A stretch of DNA of 64,000 nucleotides from Pueribacillus sp041725775 (GTDB taxonomy: Bacteria > Bacillota > Bacilli > Bacillales > UBA6769). Positions 44,438-52,602 of this stretch are shown here, piece by piece (within the stretch, counting starts at the first letter, position 1; every line of letters starts with the position of its first letter). The notes under the pieces were generated by a model, which was not told where the DNA came from, did not search any database, and was given only the letters and a program-made list of their open reading frames with translations. Position numbers and translations under genes: made by a program. The stretch is from contig NZ_JBEUEL010000012.1 in the NCBI RefSeq assembly GCF_041725775.1, forward strand, positions 1 through 64,000, given 5' to 3'.

Positions 44438-45232
44438 ATGAAGCTTTTATTTATCGGTGATGTCGTTGGTTCTCCAGGCAGAACCGCATTAAAACAATAT
44501 TTACCTCGTTTGAAACAAAAGTATAATCCGGTAGTTACAATTGTGAATGGAGAGAATGCAGCAGGTGGAAGAGGAATAACAGAAAAAATATATAAAGAGC
44601 TTCTTCATGCTGGTGCAGACGTCATCACATTAGGAAATCATACGTGGGATCATAAAGAAATATTTGATTTTATTGATGACGCCAAACAATTAGTAAGACC
44701 AGCCAACTTTCCTGAAGGAACACCTGGTCAAGGTTCGACATTAATACAAGTGAATAATATAAAGATTGCTGTCATTAACCTTCAAGGTCGTACCTTTTTA
44801 CCCGCTTTAGATTGTCCGTTCAGAAAAGCTAATGAACTTGTGGAAAAATACCGAAAGCATACACCGTACATATTCGTCGATTTTCATGCGGAAGCAACGA
44901 GTGAAAAACAAGCGATGGGTTGGTATTTGGATGGAAAAACGACGGCAGTTATCGGTACACATACACATGTCCAAACAGCCGACAACCGTATTTTACCTAA
45001 AGGAACAGCCTATCTGACTGATGTTGGAATGACAGGACCGTACGATGGCATTTTAGGAATGCAGCGTGAAACTGTCATTAAAAGGTTTTTAACAAGTTTG
45101 CCAGTTCGATTTGAAGTAATGTCAGGTCGTAAGCAATTGAGCGGAATTTGTGTGACGATTGATGAAAATAATGGATGTGCACTAGGGACGGAACGAATTC
45201 TAATCAATGAAGATCATCCCTTTTTTGATTAA
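44438..45232 (+). CDS. ymdB: YmdB family metallophosphoesterase
   Basis: Calcineurin-like phosphodiesterase (264 residues); the B. subtilis homologue acts on cyclic nucleotides and affects biofilm and sporulation choices. Metal motifs are seen as FIGDVVGSPGR at the start, NGENAAGGRGIT, GNHTWDHKE and GTHTHVQTAD. Start ATG after GGAG at a long spacing. It keeps the rny-ymdB-spoVS order of Bacilli. Confidence 0.94.
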   Translation: MKLLFIGDVVGSPGRTALKQYLPRLKQKYNPVVTIVNGENAAGGRGITEKIYKELLHAGADVITLGNHTWDHKEIFDFIDDAKQLVRPANFPEGTPGQGSTLIQVNNIKIAVINLQGRTFLPALDCPFRKANELVEKYRKHTPYIFVDFHAEATSEKQAMGWYLDGKTTAVIGTHTHVQTADNRILPKGTAYLTDVGMTGPYDGILGMQRETVIKRFLTSLPVRFEVMSGRKQLSGICVTIDENNGCALGTERILINEDHPFFD

Positions 45233-45244
45233 AGACTTAAAAAG

Positions 45245-45271
45245 GAAGGAATACAAGTTATAATCATGAAT
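45245..45271 (+). promoter_or_regulatory. Candidate sigma-H promoter for spoVS
   Basis: GAAGGAATA (45245-45253) fits the sigma-H -35 consensus RNAGGAWWW at all fixed positions, and CATGAAT (45265-45271) fits RNNGAAT except at R, with an 11-base spacer. spoVS is a sigma-H gene in B. subtilis. Confidence 0.65.
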
Positions 45272-45311
45272 ACTATTTAAAAGGGAGTAATATTTAAGGG
45301 AGGTACTAGTG

Positions 45312-45572
45312 ATGGAAGTATTAAAAGTTTCAGCGAAATCGATTCCTAACTCTGTAGCCGGTGCACTAGCCAATGTATTGAGGGAAAGAGGAAGTGCTGA
45401 AATTCAAGCAATTGGCGCAGGTGCCATTAATCAAGCAATTAAAGCAATCGCGATTGCGAGAGGGTTTGTAGCACCAAGTGGAGTTGACCTCATTTGTATT
45501 CCCGCTTTCACCGATATTTTAATCGATGGTGAAGAAAGAACGGCGATTAAGCTTATTATTGAACCGAGATAA
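45312..45572 (+). CDS. spoVS: Stage V sporulation protein S
   Basis: Small, highly conserved protein of 86 residues needed for coat assembly and septation timing during sporulation; structures show an Alba-like fold. Recognised by KVSAKSIPNSVAGALANVL near the start and GAGAINQAIKAIAIARG. ATG at 45312 follows GGGAGGTACT. Probably driven by sigma-H and ended by a long hairpin. Confidence 0.97.
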   Translation: MEVLKVSAKSIPNSVAGALANVLRERGSAEIQAIGAGAINQAIKAIAIARGFVAPSGVDLICIPAFTDILIDGEERTAIKLIIEPR

Positions 45573-45577
45573 TTCCG

Positions 45578-45617
45578 ACTTACCTATTCAATTTGAATGG
45601 GTAAGTTTTCTTTTTTA
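45578..45617 (+). terminator. Terminator after spoVS
   Basis: ACTTACCTATTCAA pairs with TTGAATGGGTAAGT (one G-U pair) and is followed by TTTCTTTTTT. Confidence 0.9.
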
Positions 45618-46054
45618 CTAATGGACCTTTGGTTTGATATTATTTTGGAACTGCGACGTATAGCAATGTACACTTACTAGTCTTAACAGTGGGACGAGGT
45701 ATTGCAGTTTCAGGAGTTGCGATAGTGCGTCGTGTGTTTAACTTGCCTCGTTCATACCTTCGCTGCAGAGCTTTCGATGAACAGAACGATGACTTTCTTA
45801 GTCTACGTCCTGTCATTGCTGTTCCCACTAGAGTCTACGCGATGAAAAGTGATTTTCGTCTACTCTTATAAACTGACTCGTTCGAAACATCTAATCCTAT
45901 TTTGAGACTTAGGATTCTCGGTTTACAACAGAAAACTTGAATGAGTAAAGGAATTGTAAGACTAAAATAAAGTGTAGCTCGAAAGGTACTACCTTCAAAC
46001 AATTTGTTTAGAATAGCCTTTTTAAAACAAAAGTGGAAAAGGAACGAAACTAGG
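45618..46054. repeat. Gene-free gap with degenerate repeat element D
   Basis: About 440 bases without a credible gene. CTGCGACGTA (45651-45660) is identical to a word in element A and near-identical to one in element C. GTGGGACGAGG near 45690 faces CCCACTAGAG near 45826. A further hairpin AATCCTA/TAGGATT lies at about 45893-45916. Two overlapping 60-codon open frames on opposite strands are by-products of GC-richer repeat sequence and lack ribosome binding sites. It sits where B. subtilis has tdh-kbl. Confidence 0.55.
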
Positions 46055-46978
46055 ATGAAAATTTTTGATGCTCATTGTGACGTATTATACAAAATGTGGA
46101 TGAATCCAAAGGTTTCTTTTTACAATGACTTAAGGCTCCATACAAATTACGCTAACTTAAAGCAAACGGGTTCTAGCAATATACAATGCTTCGCGATTTA
46201 CGTCCCTTCACATGTTCATGAACAGGAACGCTTCCAAGTTGCTCTTGAAATGATTAATATTTTTTACGAAAAAATTATGACATGTCGCGGAATGAAATTT
46301 ATTTCATCAAAATCTGATGCGTTACGTTTGCAAGCAAATGAAATTGGTGCGATATTAACCTTAGAAGGTTGTGATGCGATCGGCAATGATCTAATTAGGT
46401 TAAAAACGTTATATCGCTTAGGTGTTCGTTCAATCGGGCTAACGTGGAATTATGCTAATGCGGTGGCTGATGGAATATTGGAACGACGAGGTGCTGGATT
46501 AACGTCGTTTGGAGAGCGTGTCGTTACGTTTAATAATGAAAAAAAATTGTGGACTGACGTATCACATTTATCTGAACAAGGTTTCTGGGATGTTATCGAA
46601 TTGGCGCAATACCCAATTGCTTCCCATTCCAATGCAAAAACGGTTACTCCTCATGTTCGAAATTTAACAGATAACCAAATTTTAGCATTAATTCAAAGGA
46701 ACGGAATGATTGGTGTAACGTTCGTACCAGAGTTTTTGGAGAAAAAAGGCAACGCTACAGTATATGACGTTCTTCGTCACATTGAATACATCTGTTCATT
46801 AGGAGGAGAAAACAATATTGGACTAGGTTCGGACTTCGATGGGATCGAGCAGACACCGTATCAACTATGGAATTATTCGTATTATAGTATCCTTATTAAC
46901 GAATTGTTGAAAAAATATCCAGAACGAATAGTAAAAGGATTTTTATCTCATAATTTTTTAGAAAAAATGTTCTTTTAA
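46055..46978 (+). CDS. Membrane-dipeptidase-like peptidase (M19)
   Basis: Zinc dipeptidase of the renal-dipeptidase family, 307 residues, no signal peptide seen, so probably cytosolic. Metal motifs are HCD at residues 7-9, the bridging glutamate in LTLEGCDAIG, the histidine in PIASHSNAK and GLGSDFDGIEQTP near the C-terminus. The ATG at 46055 has only a distant AAGGAA; an earlier TTG (46004) would add 17 residues without homology. It precedes the korAB pair, separated by a terminator, so it is a unit of its own. Substrate is unknown. Confidence 0.85.
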   Translation: MKIFDAHCDVLYKMWMNPKVSFYNDLRLHTNYANLKQTGSSNIQCFAIYVPSHVHEQERFQVALEMINIFYEKIMTCRGMKFISSKSDALRLQANEIGAILTLEGCDAIGNDLIRLKTLYRLGVRSIGLTWNYANAVADGILERRGAGLTSFGERVVTFNNEKKLWTDVSHLSEQGFWDVIELAQYPIASHSNAKTVTPHVRNLTDNQILALIQRNGMIGVTFVPEFLEKKGNATVYDVLRHIEYICSLGGENNIGLGSDFDGIEQTPYQLWNYSYYSILINELLKKYPERIVKGFLSHNFLEKMFF

Positions 46979-47031
46979 AATTACTAATTTTGCTATATTT
47001 GTAGGGGTTGCATGAATAACATTCTAAGCGT

Positions 47032-47064
47032 ATGATTGTATTCGATTAGAATACAATCATTTTT
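47032..47064 (+). terminator. Terminator after the M19 dipeptidase gene
   Basis: ATGATTGTATTC (47032-47043) pairs perfectly with GAATACAATCAT (47049-47060), followed by TTTT. Confidence 0.88.
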
Positions 47065-47129
47065 ATAACGACATTCCTAGTAATTCTATAGACTAATTAG
47101 AAATGATAAGCTTATGAGGAGTGACAATC

Positions 47130-48887
47130 ATGGTACATCAACTTTCTTGGAAAGTTGGAGGGCAACAAGGAGAAGGAATTGACAGTACTGGAGAAATATT
47201 TGCAACAACGTTAAATCGCAAAGGTTATCATTTATATAGTTACCGCCATTTTTCGTCTAGAATTAAAGGTGGGCACACGAACAATAAAATACGAGTAAGC
47301 ACGCAAAGCATTCGTTCGATCTCAGATGACCTCGATATACTCGTAGCTTTTGACCAAGAAACGATTGATTTAAATGCTCATGAGTTAAACGATAACGGAA
47401 TCATTATCGGAGATTCAAAATTTAAGCCATCAAAACCAGAAAGTTGTAATGCGGTGCTATATTCCGTGCCATTTACAGAGATTGCAAAAGAGCTCGGAAA
47501 CTCATTAATGAAAAACATGGTGGCAATTGGAGCCTCAAGTGCACTTCTAGGATTAAGGGCAGAAGACTTTAAGCAAGTAGTAGAGGAAATATTTTCAAAT
47601 AAAGGAAAACAAATTGTTGAAAATAACCTAGAAGCGATTCGTGCAGGCGCTCGTTATTTAGTTGAAACATTCGGTAAAGAGCTAAAAACTTTTCAACTTG
47701 CTGAAGCAGATGGCAAAGCACGGATGTTCATGATCGGCAACGATGCCATTTCACTCGGTGCTCTCGCAGCAGGAGTTCGTTTTATGGCAGCTTATCCGAT
47801 TACACCAGCATCAGAAATTATGGAATATTTAATTCAAAAACTGCCTGAAATTGGCGGGACTGTCATTCAAACGGAAGATGAAATGGCTGCTGTCACGATG
47901 GCTATTGGAGCAAATTATTCAGGAGTGCGTGCTTTTACGGCATCAGCTGGGCCAGGCTTATCATTAATGATGGAAGCGATCGGACTTTCTGGAATGACCG
48001 AAACTCCGCTTGTCATCGTCGATACACAACGAGGCGGACCGAGCACAGGCTTGCCAACAAAGCAAGAGCAATCAGACTTAATGCAAATGATCTATGGAAC
48101 ACATGGAGAAATCCCAAAACTTGTGTTAGCACCTAGCACGGCTGAAGAAGCATTTCATGATACAGTGCAAGCATTTAATTTAGCGGAAATATATCAATGC
48201 CCAGTTATTATTTTATCAGATTTGCAGTTATCTTTAGGAAAACAGACTGTTGATCCGTTAAACTATGAAAAAGTAAAGATTAGTCGTGGAAAACTAATTA
48301 AAGATGAACCATTACCAGAACTTGAAAACAAAAATTATTTTAAACGATATGAGTTGACAACAGATGGTGTTTCACCACGAGTATTGCCTGGCACAAAAAA
48401 CGGCATTCATCATGTAACTGGAGTTGAACATGATGAAACAGGTAAGCCATCAGAAACTGCCGAAAATCGAAAGCTACAAATGGAAAAACGAATGCGAAAA
48501 ATGCAAACCGTCATTTCACATTTCGATACGCCAGTCCATGTGAATGGAGAGGAAGCTTCCGATATTTTACTTATTGGATTCAACTCAACGAGAGGTACGA
48601 TTGAAGAGGCAATGGAACAGCTTCGTGATGAAGGTGTAAACGTAACACATGCGCACATTCGCCTCCTCCATCCATTCCCAACAGACATTCTTACACCATA
48701 CGTCTCAAATGCAAACCGGGTCGTCGTTGTAGAAAATAACTATACAGGCCAATTAGCAAATTTAATTAAATTAAATATCGGGTATGCCGAAAAAATCCAA
48801 AGTGTACTAAAATATGATGGTACTCCATTTTTACCGAAAGAAGTGTATTCAAAAACGAAGGAGTTGATTCCAATTGGCAACGTTTAA
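47130..48887 (+). CDS. korA: 2-oxoacid:ferredoxin oxidoreductase, fused gamma-alpha subunit
   Basis: Large subunit of a CoA-dependent 2-oxoacid:ferredoxin oxidoreductase, most likely the 2-oxoglutarate type, which yields succinyl-CoA and reduced ferredoxin. In 585 residues the gamma domain comes first (GGQQGEGIDSTGEIFA near 10, RIKGGHTNNKI) and the alpha domain follows (AYPITPASEIMEYL near 222, GPGLSLMMEAIGLSG). ATG at 47130 after GAGGAGTGAC. It overlaps korB by 14 bases. This pair replaces tdh-kbl found here in B. subtilis. Confidence 0.93.
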   Translation: MVHQLSWKVGGQQGEGIDSTGEIFATTLNRKGYHLYSYRHFSSRIKGGHTNNKIRVSTQSIRSISDDLDILVAFDQETIDLNAHELNDNGIIIGDSKFKPSKPESCNAVLYSVPFTEIAKELGNSLMKNMVAIGASSALLGLRAEDFKQVVEEIFSNKGKQIVENNLEAIRAGARYLVETFGKELKTFQLAEADGKARMFMIGNDAISLGALAAGVRFMAAYPITPASEIMEYLIQKLPEIGGTVIQTEDEMAAVTMAIGANYSGVRAFTASAGPGLSLMMEAIGLSGMTETPLVIVDTQRGGPSTGLPTKQEQSDLMQMIYGTHGEIPKLVLAPSTAEEAFHDTVQAFNLAEIYQCPVIILSDLQLSLGKQTVDPLNYEKVKISRGKLIKDEPLPELENKNYFKRYELTTDGVSPRVLPGTKNGIHHVTGVEHDETGKPSETAENRKLQMEKRMRKMQTVISHFDTPVHVNGEEASDILLIGFNSTRGTIEEAMEQLRDEGVNVTHAHIRLLHPFPTDILTPYVSNANRVVVVENNYTGQLANLIKLNIGYAEKIQSVLKYDGTPFLPKEVYSKTKELIPIGNV

Positions 48888-49740
48888 AGATTTTCGCAAC
48901 ACTGTAAAGCCAAATTGGTGTCCTGGATGTGGAGACTTTTCAGTCCAAGCAGCGATCCAGCGGGCGTCTGCTAACCTTGGGTTAGAGCCAGAGGATTTAG
49001 CAGTGATTTCTGGTATTGGTTGTTCAGGTCGAATCTCTGGTTATATTCATTCGTATGGATTTCACGGTATTCATGGTAGAGTTCTACCGATTGCTCAAGG
49101 AGTGAAAATGGGGAACCGTGATTTAACAGTCATAGCAGCTGGTGGCGATGGAGATGGTTTTGCGATCGGAATGGGTCATACGATTCATGCGATCCGCCGC
49201 AATATTGATATTACGTATATCGTAATGGATAACCAAGTGTACGGGTTAACGAAAGGACAAACATCTCCGCGAAGTGATGTTGGTTTTAAAACGAAAAGCA
49301 CACCAGAAGGTTCTGTTGAATCGACATTATCGATTATGGAAATGGTGCTCACTGCTGGAGCAACCTTTGTAGCTCAAAGCTTTTCAAGCGATTTAAAAGA
49401 ATTAACGTCTTTAATTGAACAAGGGATTCAACATAAAGGTTTCTCTTTTATTAATGTATTTAGTCCGTGTGTCACATATAACAAAATGAATACGTATGAT
49501 TGGTTTAAAGAAAATTTAATTCGTCTCGATGATTTTGAAAACTATGATTCTAGTAATCGGATTATGGCGATGAAAATGTTAATGGAAAACAAAGGCCTAG
49601 TGACAGGGCTTATATATGAAGATAAAGAAAAAAAATCGTATCAAGATTTAGTATCTGGATATAGCAAAACCCCACTCGCTCATGAAAATATTCACTTAGA
49701 CGAAGAAAAGTTTAAACAATTAATTTCAGAATTCATGTAA
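48874..49740 (+). CDS. korB: 2-oxoacid:ferredoxin oxidoreductase, beta subunit
   Basis: Thiamine-diphosphate-binding subunit (288 residues). The start has PNWCPGCGDFSVQAA, whose cysteines probably belong to an iron-sulfur site, and the TPP motif is AGGDGDGFAIGMGH with MDNQVYGLTKGQTSPR after it. Lacks a separate ferredoxin domain, as expected for the two-subunit enzymes of aerobic bacteria. TTG start 14 bases inside korA. A terminator follows at 49748. Confidence 0.93.
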   Translation: MATFKDFRNTVKPNWCPGCGDFSVQAAIQRASANLGLEPEDLAVISGIGCSGRISGYIHSYGFHGIHGRVLPIAQGVKMGNRDLTVIAAGGDGDGFAIGMGHTIHAIRRNIDITYIVMDNQVYGLTKGQTSPRSDVGFKTKSTPEGSVESTLSIMEMVLTAGATFVAQSFSSDLKELTSLIEQGIQHKGFSFINVFSPCVTYNKMNTYDWFKENLIRLDDFENYDSSNRIMAMKMLMENKGLVTGLIYEDKEKKSYQDLVSGYSKTPLAHENIHLDEEKFKQLISEFM

Positions 49741-49747
49741 AGCGATG

Positions 49748-49787
49748 AGCTCCTTTTCTTAATGAAAATGTGAGCTTTTTTCTTTTT
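49748..49787 (+). terminator. Terminator after korB
   Basis: AGCTC with TTTTC pairs with GAAAA and GAGCT across a short loop and a bulge; TTTTTTCTTTTT follows. Confidence 0.75.
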
Positions 49788-49856
49788 CCGCAAGATTTGT
49801 TATAATGAATGAGTTGCATTCGGTCTGGTATATTACGATGCAAGGAGGAGATTTGA

Positions 49857-51371
49857 ATGGCAAAAGGAAAGAAACGTAATTCTCCGGACTTAAAATCCGA
49901 AAAGGATTACGCTAAATATTTTGAAACGATTTACCAGCCCCCTTCACTACGTGATGCGAGAAGGCGTGGAAAAGAAGAAGTAAAAATCCATTACAAATAT
50001 GAAATACCGGATGACGTGAAAAATATCGGAGTTGGCCTTAAATTTTATATTCGAACGTACGGATGTCAAATGAATGAACATGACACTGAAGTCATGGCGG
50101 GTATTTTAACGGATTTAGGGTATGAACCGACAGTAGAAGAGAAAGATGCTGACGTTATTTTATTAAATACGTGTGCGATTCGTGAAAACGCTGAGAATAA
50201 AGTGTTTGGTGAAATTGGACATTTAAAAGCGTTAAAAAGAGAAAAACCAGAACTTATTCTCGGTGTTTGCGGCTGTATGTCTCAGCAGGAATCTGTCGTT
50301 AATCGAATTTTGCAAAAGCACCCTCAAGTTGATTTAATTTTCGGAACTCACAACATTCATCGGTTACCGATTTTGTTAAGAGAAGCGTATTACAGTAAAG
50401 AAATGGTTGTTGAGGTCTTATCTAAAGAAGGCGACATTATTGAGAACTTGCCACGTGTACGCAAAGGAAAGATTTCGGGCTGGGTTAACATTATGTATGG
50501 ATGTGACAAGTTTTGTACGTACTGTATCGTACCTTATACAAGAGGGAAAGAACGGAGTCGCATGCCAAAAGATATCATCGAGGAAGTGCGCCAGCTCGCA
50601 CGGGAAGGGTATCAAGAAGTGACCCTTTTAGGTCAAAACGTGAATGCGTATGGGAAAGATTTCGACTTCGAATACGGTTTAGGTCATTTAATGGATGAAA
50701 TTCGTAAAATTGATATTCCGCGCATTCGATTTACGACGAGCCACCCGCGTGATTTTGACGATCATTTAATTGAAGTACTTGCAAAAGGTGGTAATTTAGT
50801 CGAACATATTCACTTACCTGTTCAACATGGTAACTCGGAAATTTTAAAATTAATGGGTCGTGTTTACACGCGAGATGAATATTTAGAACTCGTACGTAAA
50901 ATTAAAGCTGCCATTCCAAATGTCGTCTTGACAACAGACATTATTGTCGGCTTCCCAAATGAAACGGAAGAACAATTTGAAGATACGTTATCACTTTATC
51001 GCGAAGTCGGATATGACAGTGCATATACATTTATCTACTCACCTAGAGAAGGTACGCCAGCAGCAAAAATGAAAGATGATGTACCGATGGCTGTGAAAAA
51101 AGAACGGCTTCAGCGTCTGAACGCACTTGTTAATGAGATTGCACTCGATAAAAATAAACGATATGAAAATGAAGTTGTTGAAGTTCTCGTTCAAGGGGAA
51201 AGCAAAAAAAACTCCGACGTTTTAACTGGCTATACGAGAGGGAACAAAGTCGTTCATTTTCACGGACCGGAATCACTCATCGGAACGCTTGTGGATGTTC
51301 GGATTAAGAAGGCAAAAACATGGACACTTGACGGTGAATTGGAAGAAATGTTAGAGGTGAAAAGTTCGTGA
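49857..51371 (+). CDS. miaB: tRNA-2-methylthio-N6-dimethylallyladenosine synthase MiaB
   Basis: Radical-SAM methylthiotransferase acting on A37 after MiaA has added the isopentenyl group. N-terminal UPF0004 domain with three cysteines (YGCQMNEHDTE, NTCAIRE, GVCGCM), radical-SAM CxxxCxxC in GCDKFCTYCIVPYTRG (near 218) and a C-terminal TRAM domain. ATG follows CAAGGAGGAG. A TATAAT lies at 49801-49806 without a good -35. The stop overlaps the ricA start (GTGA). miaA, its pathway partner, is 5.6 kb downstream. Confidence 0.96.
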   Translation: MAKGKKRNSPDLKSEKDYAKYFETIYQPPSLRDARRRGKEEVKIHYKYEIPDDVKNIGVGLKFYIRTYGCQMNEHDTEVMAGILTDLGYEPTVEEKDADVILLNTCAIRENAENKVFGEIGHLKALKREKPELILGVCGCMSQQESVVNRILQKHPQVDLIFGTHNIHRLPILLREAYYSKEMVVEVLSKEGDIIENLPRVRKGKISGWVNIMYGCDKFCTYCIVPYTRGKERSRMPKDIIEEVRQLAREGYQEVTLLGQNVNAYGKDFDFEYGLGHLMDEIRKIDIPRIRFTTSHPRDFDDHLIEVLAKGGNLVEHIHLPVQHGNSEILKLMGRVYTRDEYLELVRKIKAAIPNVVLTTDIIVGFPNETEEQFEDTLSLYREVGYDSAYTFIYSPREGTPAAKMKDDVPMAVKKERLQRLNALVNEIALDKNKRYENEVVEVLVQGESKKNSDVLTGYTRGNKVVHFHGPESLIGTLVDVRIKKAKTWTLDGELEEMLEVKSS

Positions 51372-51739
51372 CCTATACAAGAGAGCAAATTATTGAAAAA
51401 GCAGTTGAACTAGCACAGATGGTTGCTAACACTGAAGAAGTTGATTTTTTTAAAAAAGCTGAAGCAAAAATAAATGAGCATGAAAAGGTCCAGCAGTTAA
51501 TCGCTGAAATTAAAAAACATCAAAAAGAGGCTGTTAATCTTCAACATTACCGCAAACATGAAGCGTTAAAAAAAGTAGAAACAAAAATTGATAAACTTAT
51601 GGAACAAGTTGATGAAATTCCATTAGTGCAAGAGTTTAAACAGTCGCAAACTGAAGTGAATGACTTACTGCAATTAATTGCGAAAACAATTTCGGATACA
51701 GTGACGAACAACATAACGAGTACGGATGAGACACCTTAA
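51368..51739 (+). CDS. ricA: RicA (YmcA) RNA-processing/developmental regulator, short form
   Basis: Helical YlbF/YmcA-family protein. In B. subtilis it forms the RicA-RicF-RicT complex that supports RNase Y processing and biofilm, competence and sporulation decisions. The core is conserved (NTEEVDFFKKAEAKINEHEKVQQLI, KHEALKKVETKIDKL, FKQSQTEVNDLLQLI). At 123 residues it lacks the roughly 20-residue tail of B. subtilis YmcA and contains no cysteine at all, although the B. subtilis complex holds Fe-S clusters with cysteine ligands. A terminator begins within the last codons, so no tail is hidden by a nearby frameshift. GTG start overlaps the miaB stop. Confidence 0.9.
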   Translation: MTYTREQIIEKAVELAQMVANTEEVDFFKKAEAKINEHEKVQQLIAEIKKHQKEAVNLQHYRKHEALKKVETKIDKLMEQVDEIPLVQEFKQSQTEVNDLLQLIAKTISDTVTNNITSTDETP

Positions 51740-51755
51740 ACGGTGTCTTTGTTTT
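51730..51755 (+). terminator. Terminator overlapping the end of ricA
   Basis: GACACC (51730-51735) pairs with GGTGTC (51742-51747) over TTAAAC, followed by TTTGTTTT. The ricA stop codon lies in the loop. Confidence 0.8.
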
Positions 51756-51846
51756 ATCCACAAATACATTGTTGCCTTATTTGATGACCCTCATCTCCTT
51801 AGATAATACATTCTTTTTTTATTTAAAAGGCTTGTTCCAATGCGGA

Positions 51847-51874
51847 ACACAGGTCATATGCCTTGCATAGGATG
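51847..51874 (+). promoter_or_regulatory. Possible sigma-K-type promoter for cotE
   Basis: CATAGGATG (51866-51874) matches CATANNNTA except the last base, with AC (51847-51848) 17 bases upstream. cotE has mother-cell promoters in B. subtilis. The match is suggestive only. Confidence 0.35.
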
Positions 51875-51905
51875 TCAGTGAAGAAATGATGAGGAGGTAT
51901 AATCA

Positions 51906-52469
51906 ATGTCTTTTGCTGACGATTCAAAGTATAGAGAAATAGTAGCAAAAGCAGTTTGCGGAAAAGGAAGCAAATATTCAAAGGCAACCCACACTGTCAA
52001 TCCGTTGCACAGACCTTCAAGCATACTAGGCTGCTGGATTATAAATCATGATTACAAAGCAAGAAAAGATGGTGACGCTGTCGAAGTAGAAGGTAGTTAC
52101 GATATTAACTTATGGTATTCCTACAATAAAAACACGAAAACGGAAGTCGTAACCGATACAGTGAAGTACAGTGATGTCATTCCGCTGAAGATGAGAGATG
52201 ATGAAAATTTAACCGATGAATATGACGTTGTCGTGAGAACGATGCAACAACCAAACTGCTTAGAAGCAACGATTTCTCCAAATGGTCAAAAAATACTCGT
52301 AGAAGTTGAACGGGAGTTTATCGGTGAGGTGATTGGAGAAACGAAGCTTTGTGTGCGTGTTGATCCAGATGGCTGTGTCGATGAGTTGGAAGAAAGCTCT
52401 GATTATGATTTAGATGAGGAATTTGAAGATTTAGATGCGGACTTCTTACTCGGGGAACTTGATGAGTAA
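51906..52469 (+). CDS. cotE: Outer spore coat morphogenetic protein CotE
   Basis: Organises the outer layers of the spore coat from the mother-cell side. The 187-residue protein matches CotE along its length: YREIVAKAVCGKGSKYSK at the start, ILGCWIINHDYKA, and a very acidic C-terminus (SSDYDLDEEFEDLDADF) that in B. subtilis helps coat targeting. ATG after GAGGAGGT. Between ricA and mutS as in other Bacillaceae. Confidence 0.97.
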   Translation: MSFADDSKYREIVAKAVCGKGSKYSKATHTVNPLHRPSSILGCWIINHDYKARKDGDAVEVEGSYDINLWYSYNKNTKTEVVTDTVKYSDVIPLKMRDDENLTDEYDVVVRTMQQPNCLEATISPNGQKILVEVEREFIGEVIGETKLCVRVDPDGCVDELEESSDYDLDEEFEDLDADFLLGELDE

Positions 52470-52474
52470 AATGC

Positions 52475-52513
52475 AGGTTCAGATTGGATGAATAATCCAT
52501 CTGAACCTATTGT
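52475..52513 (+). terminator. Terminator after cotE
   Basis: AGGTTCAGAT (52475-52484) pairs perfectly with ATCTGAACCT (52499-52508), with a further inner TGGAT/ATCCA pairing; ATTGTTT follows, a weak T-tract. Confidence 0.7.
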
Positions 52514-52602
52514 TTGCAAGAAATTCAGTTTAGTATGCTATAATAGAGTCATAATTCAACAATGATGACGAACGATAAAGAAACAAGGTGGGGAGAAATA
52601 CA

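Noticed and set aside
45640..45871. Two overlapping frames of about 60 codons on opposite strands after spoVS
   Set aside because: Both come from GC-richer repeat sequence in element D, lack ribosome binding sites and show no domain-like pattern.
51368..51760. A frameshift as the cause of the short RicA
   Set aside because: The stop codon lies within the loop of an intact terminator, and the next bases in other frames do not encode a cysteine-containing tail, so the gene end looks genuine.
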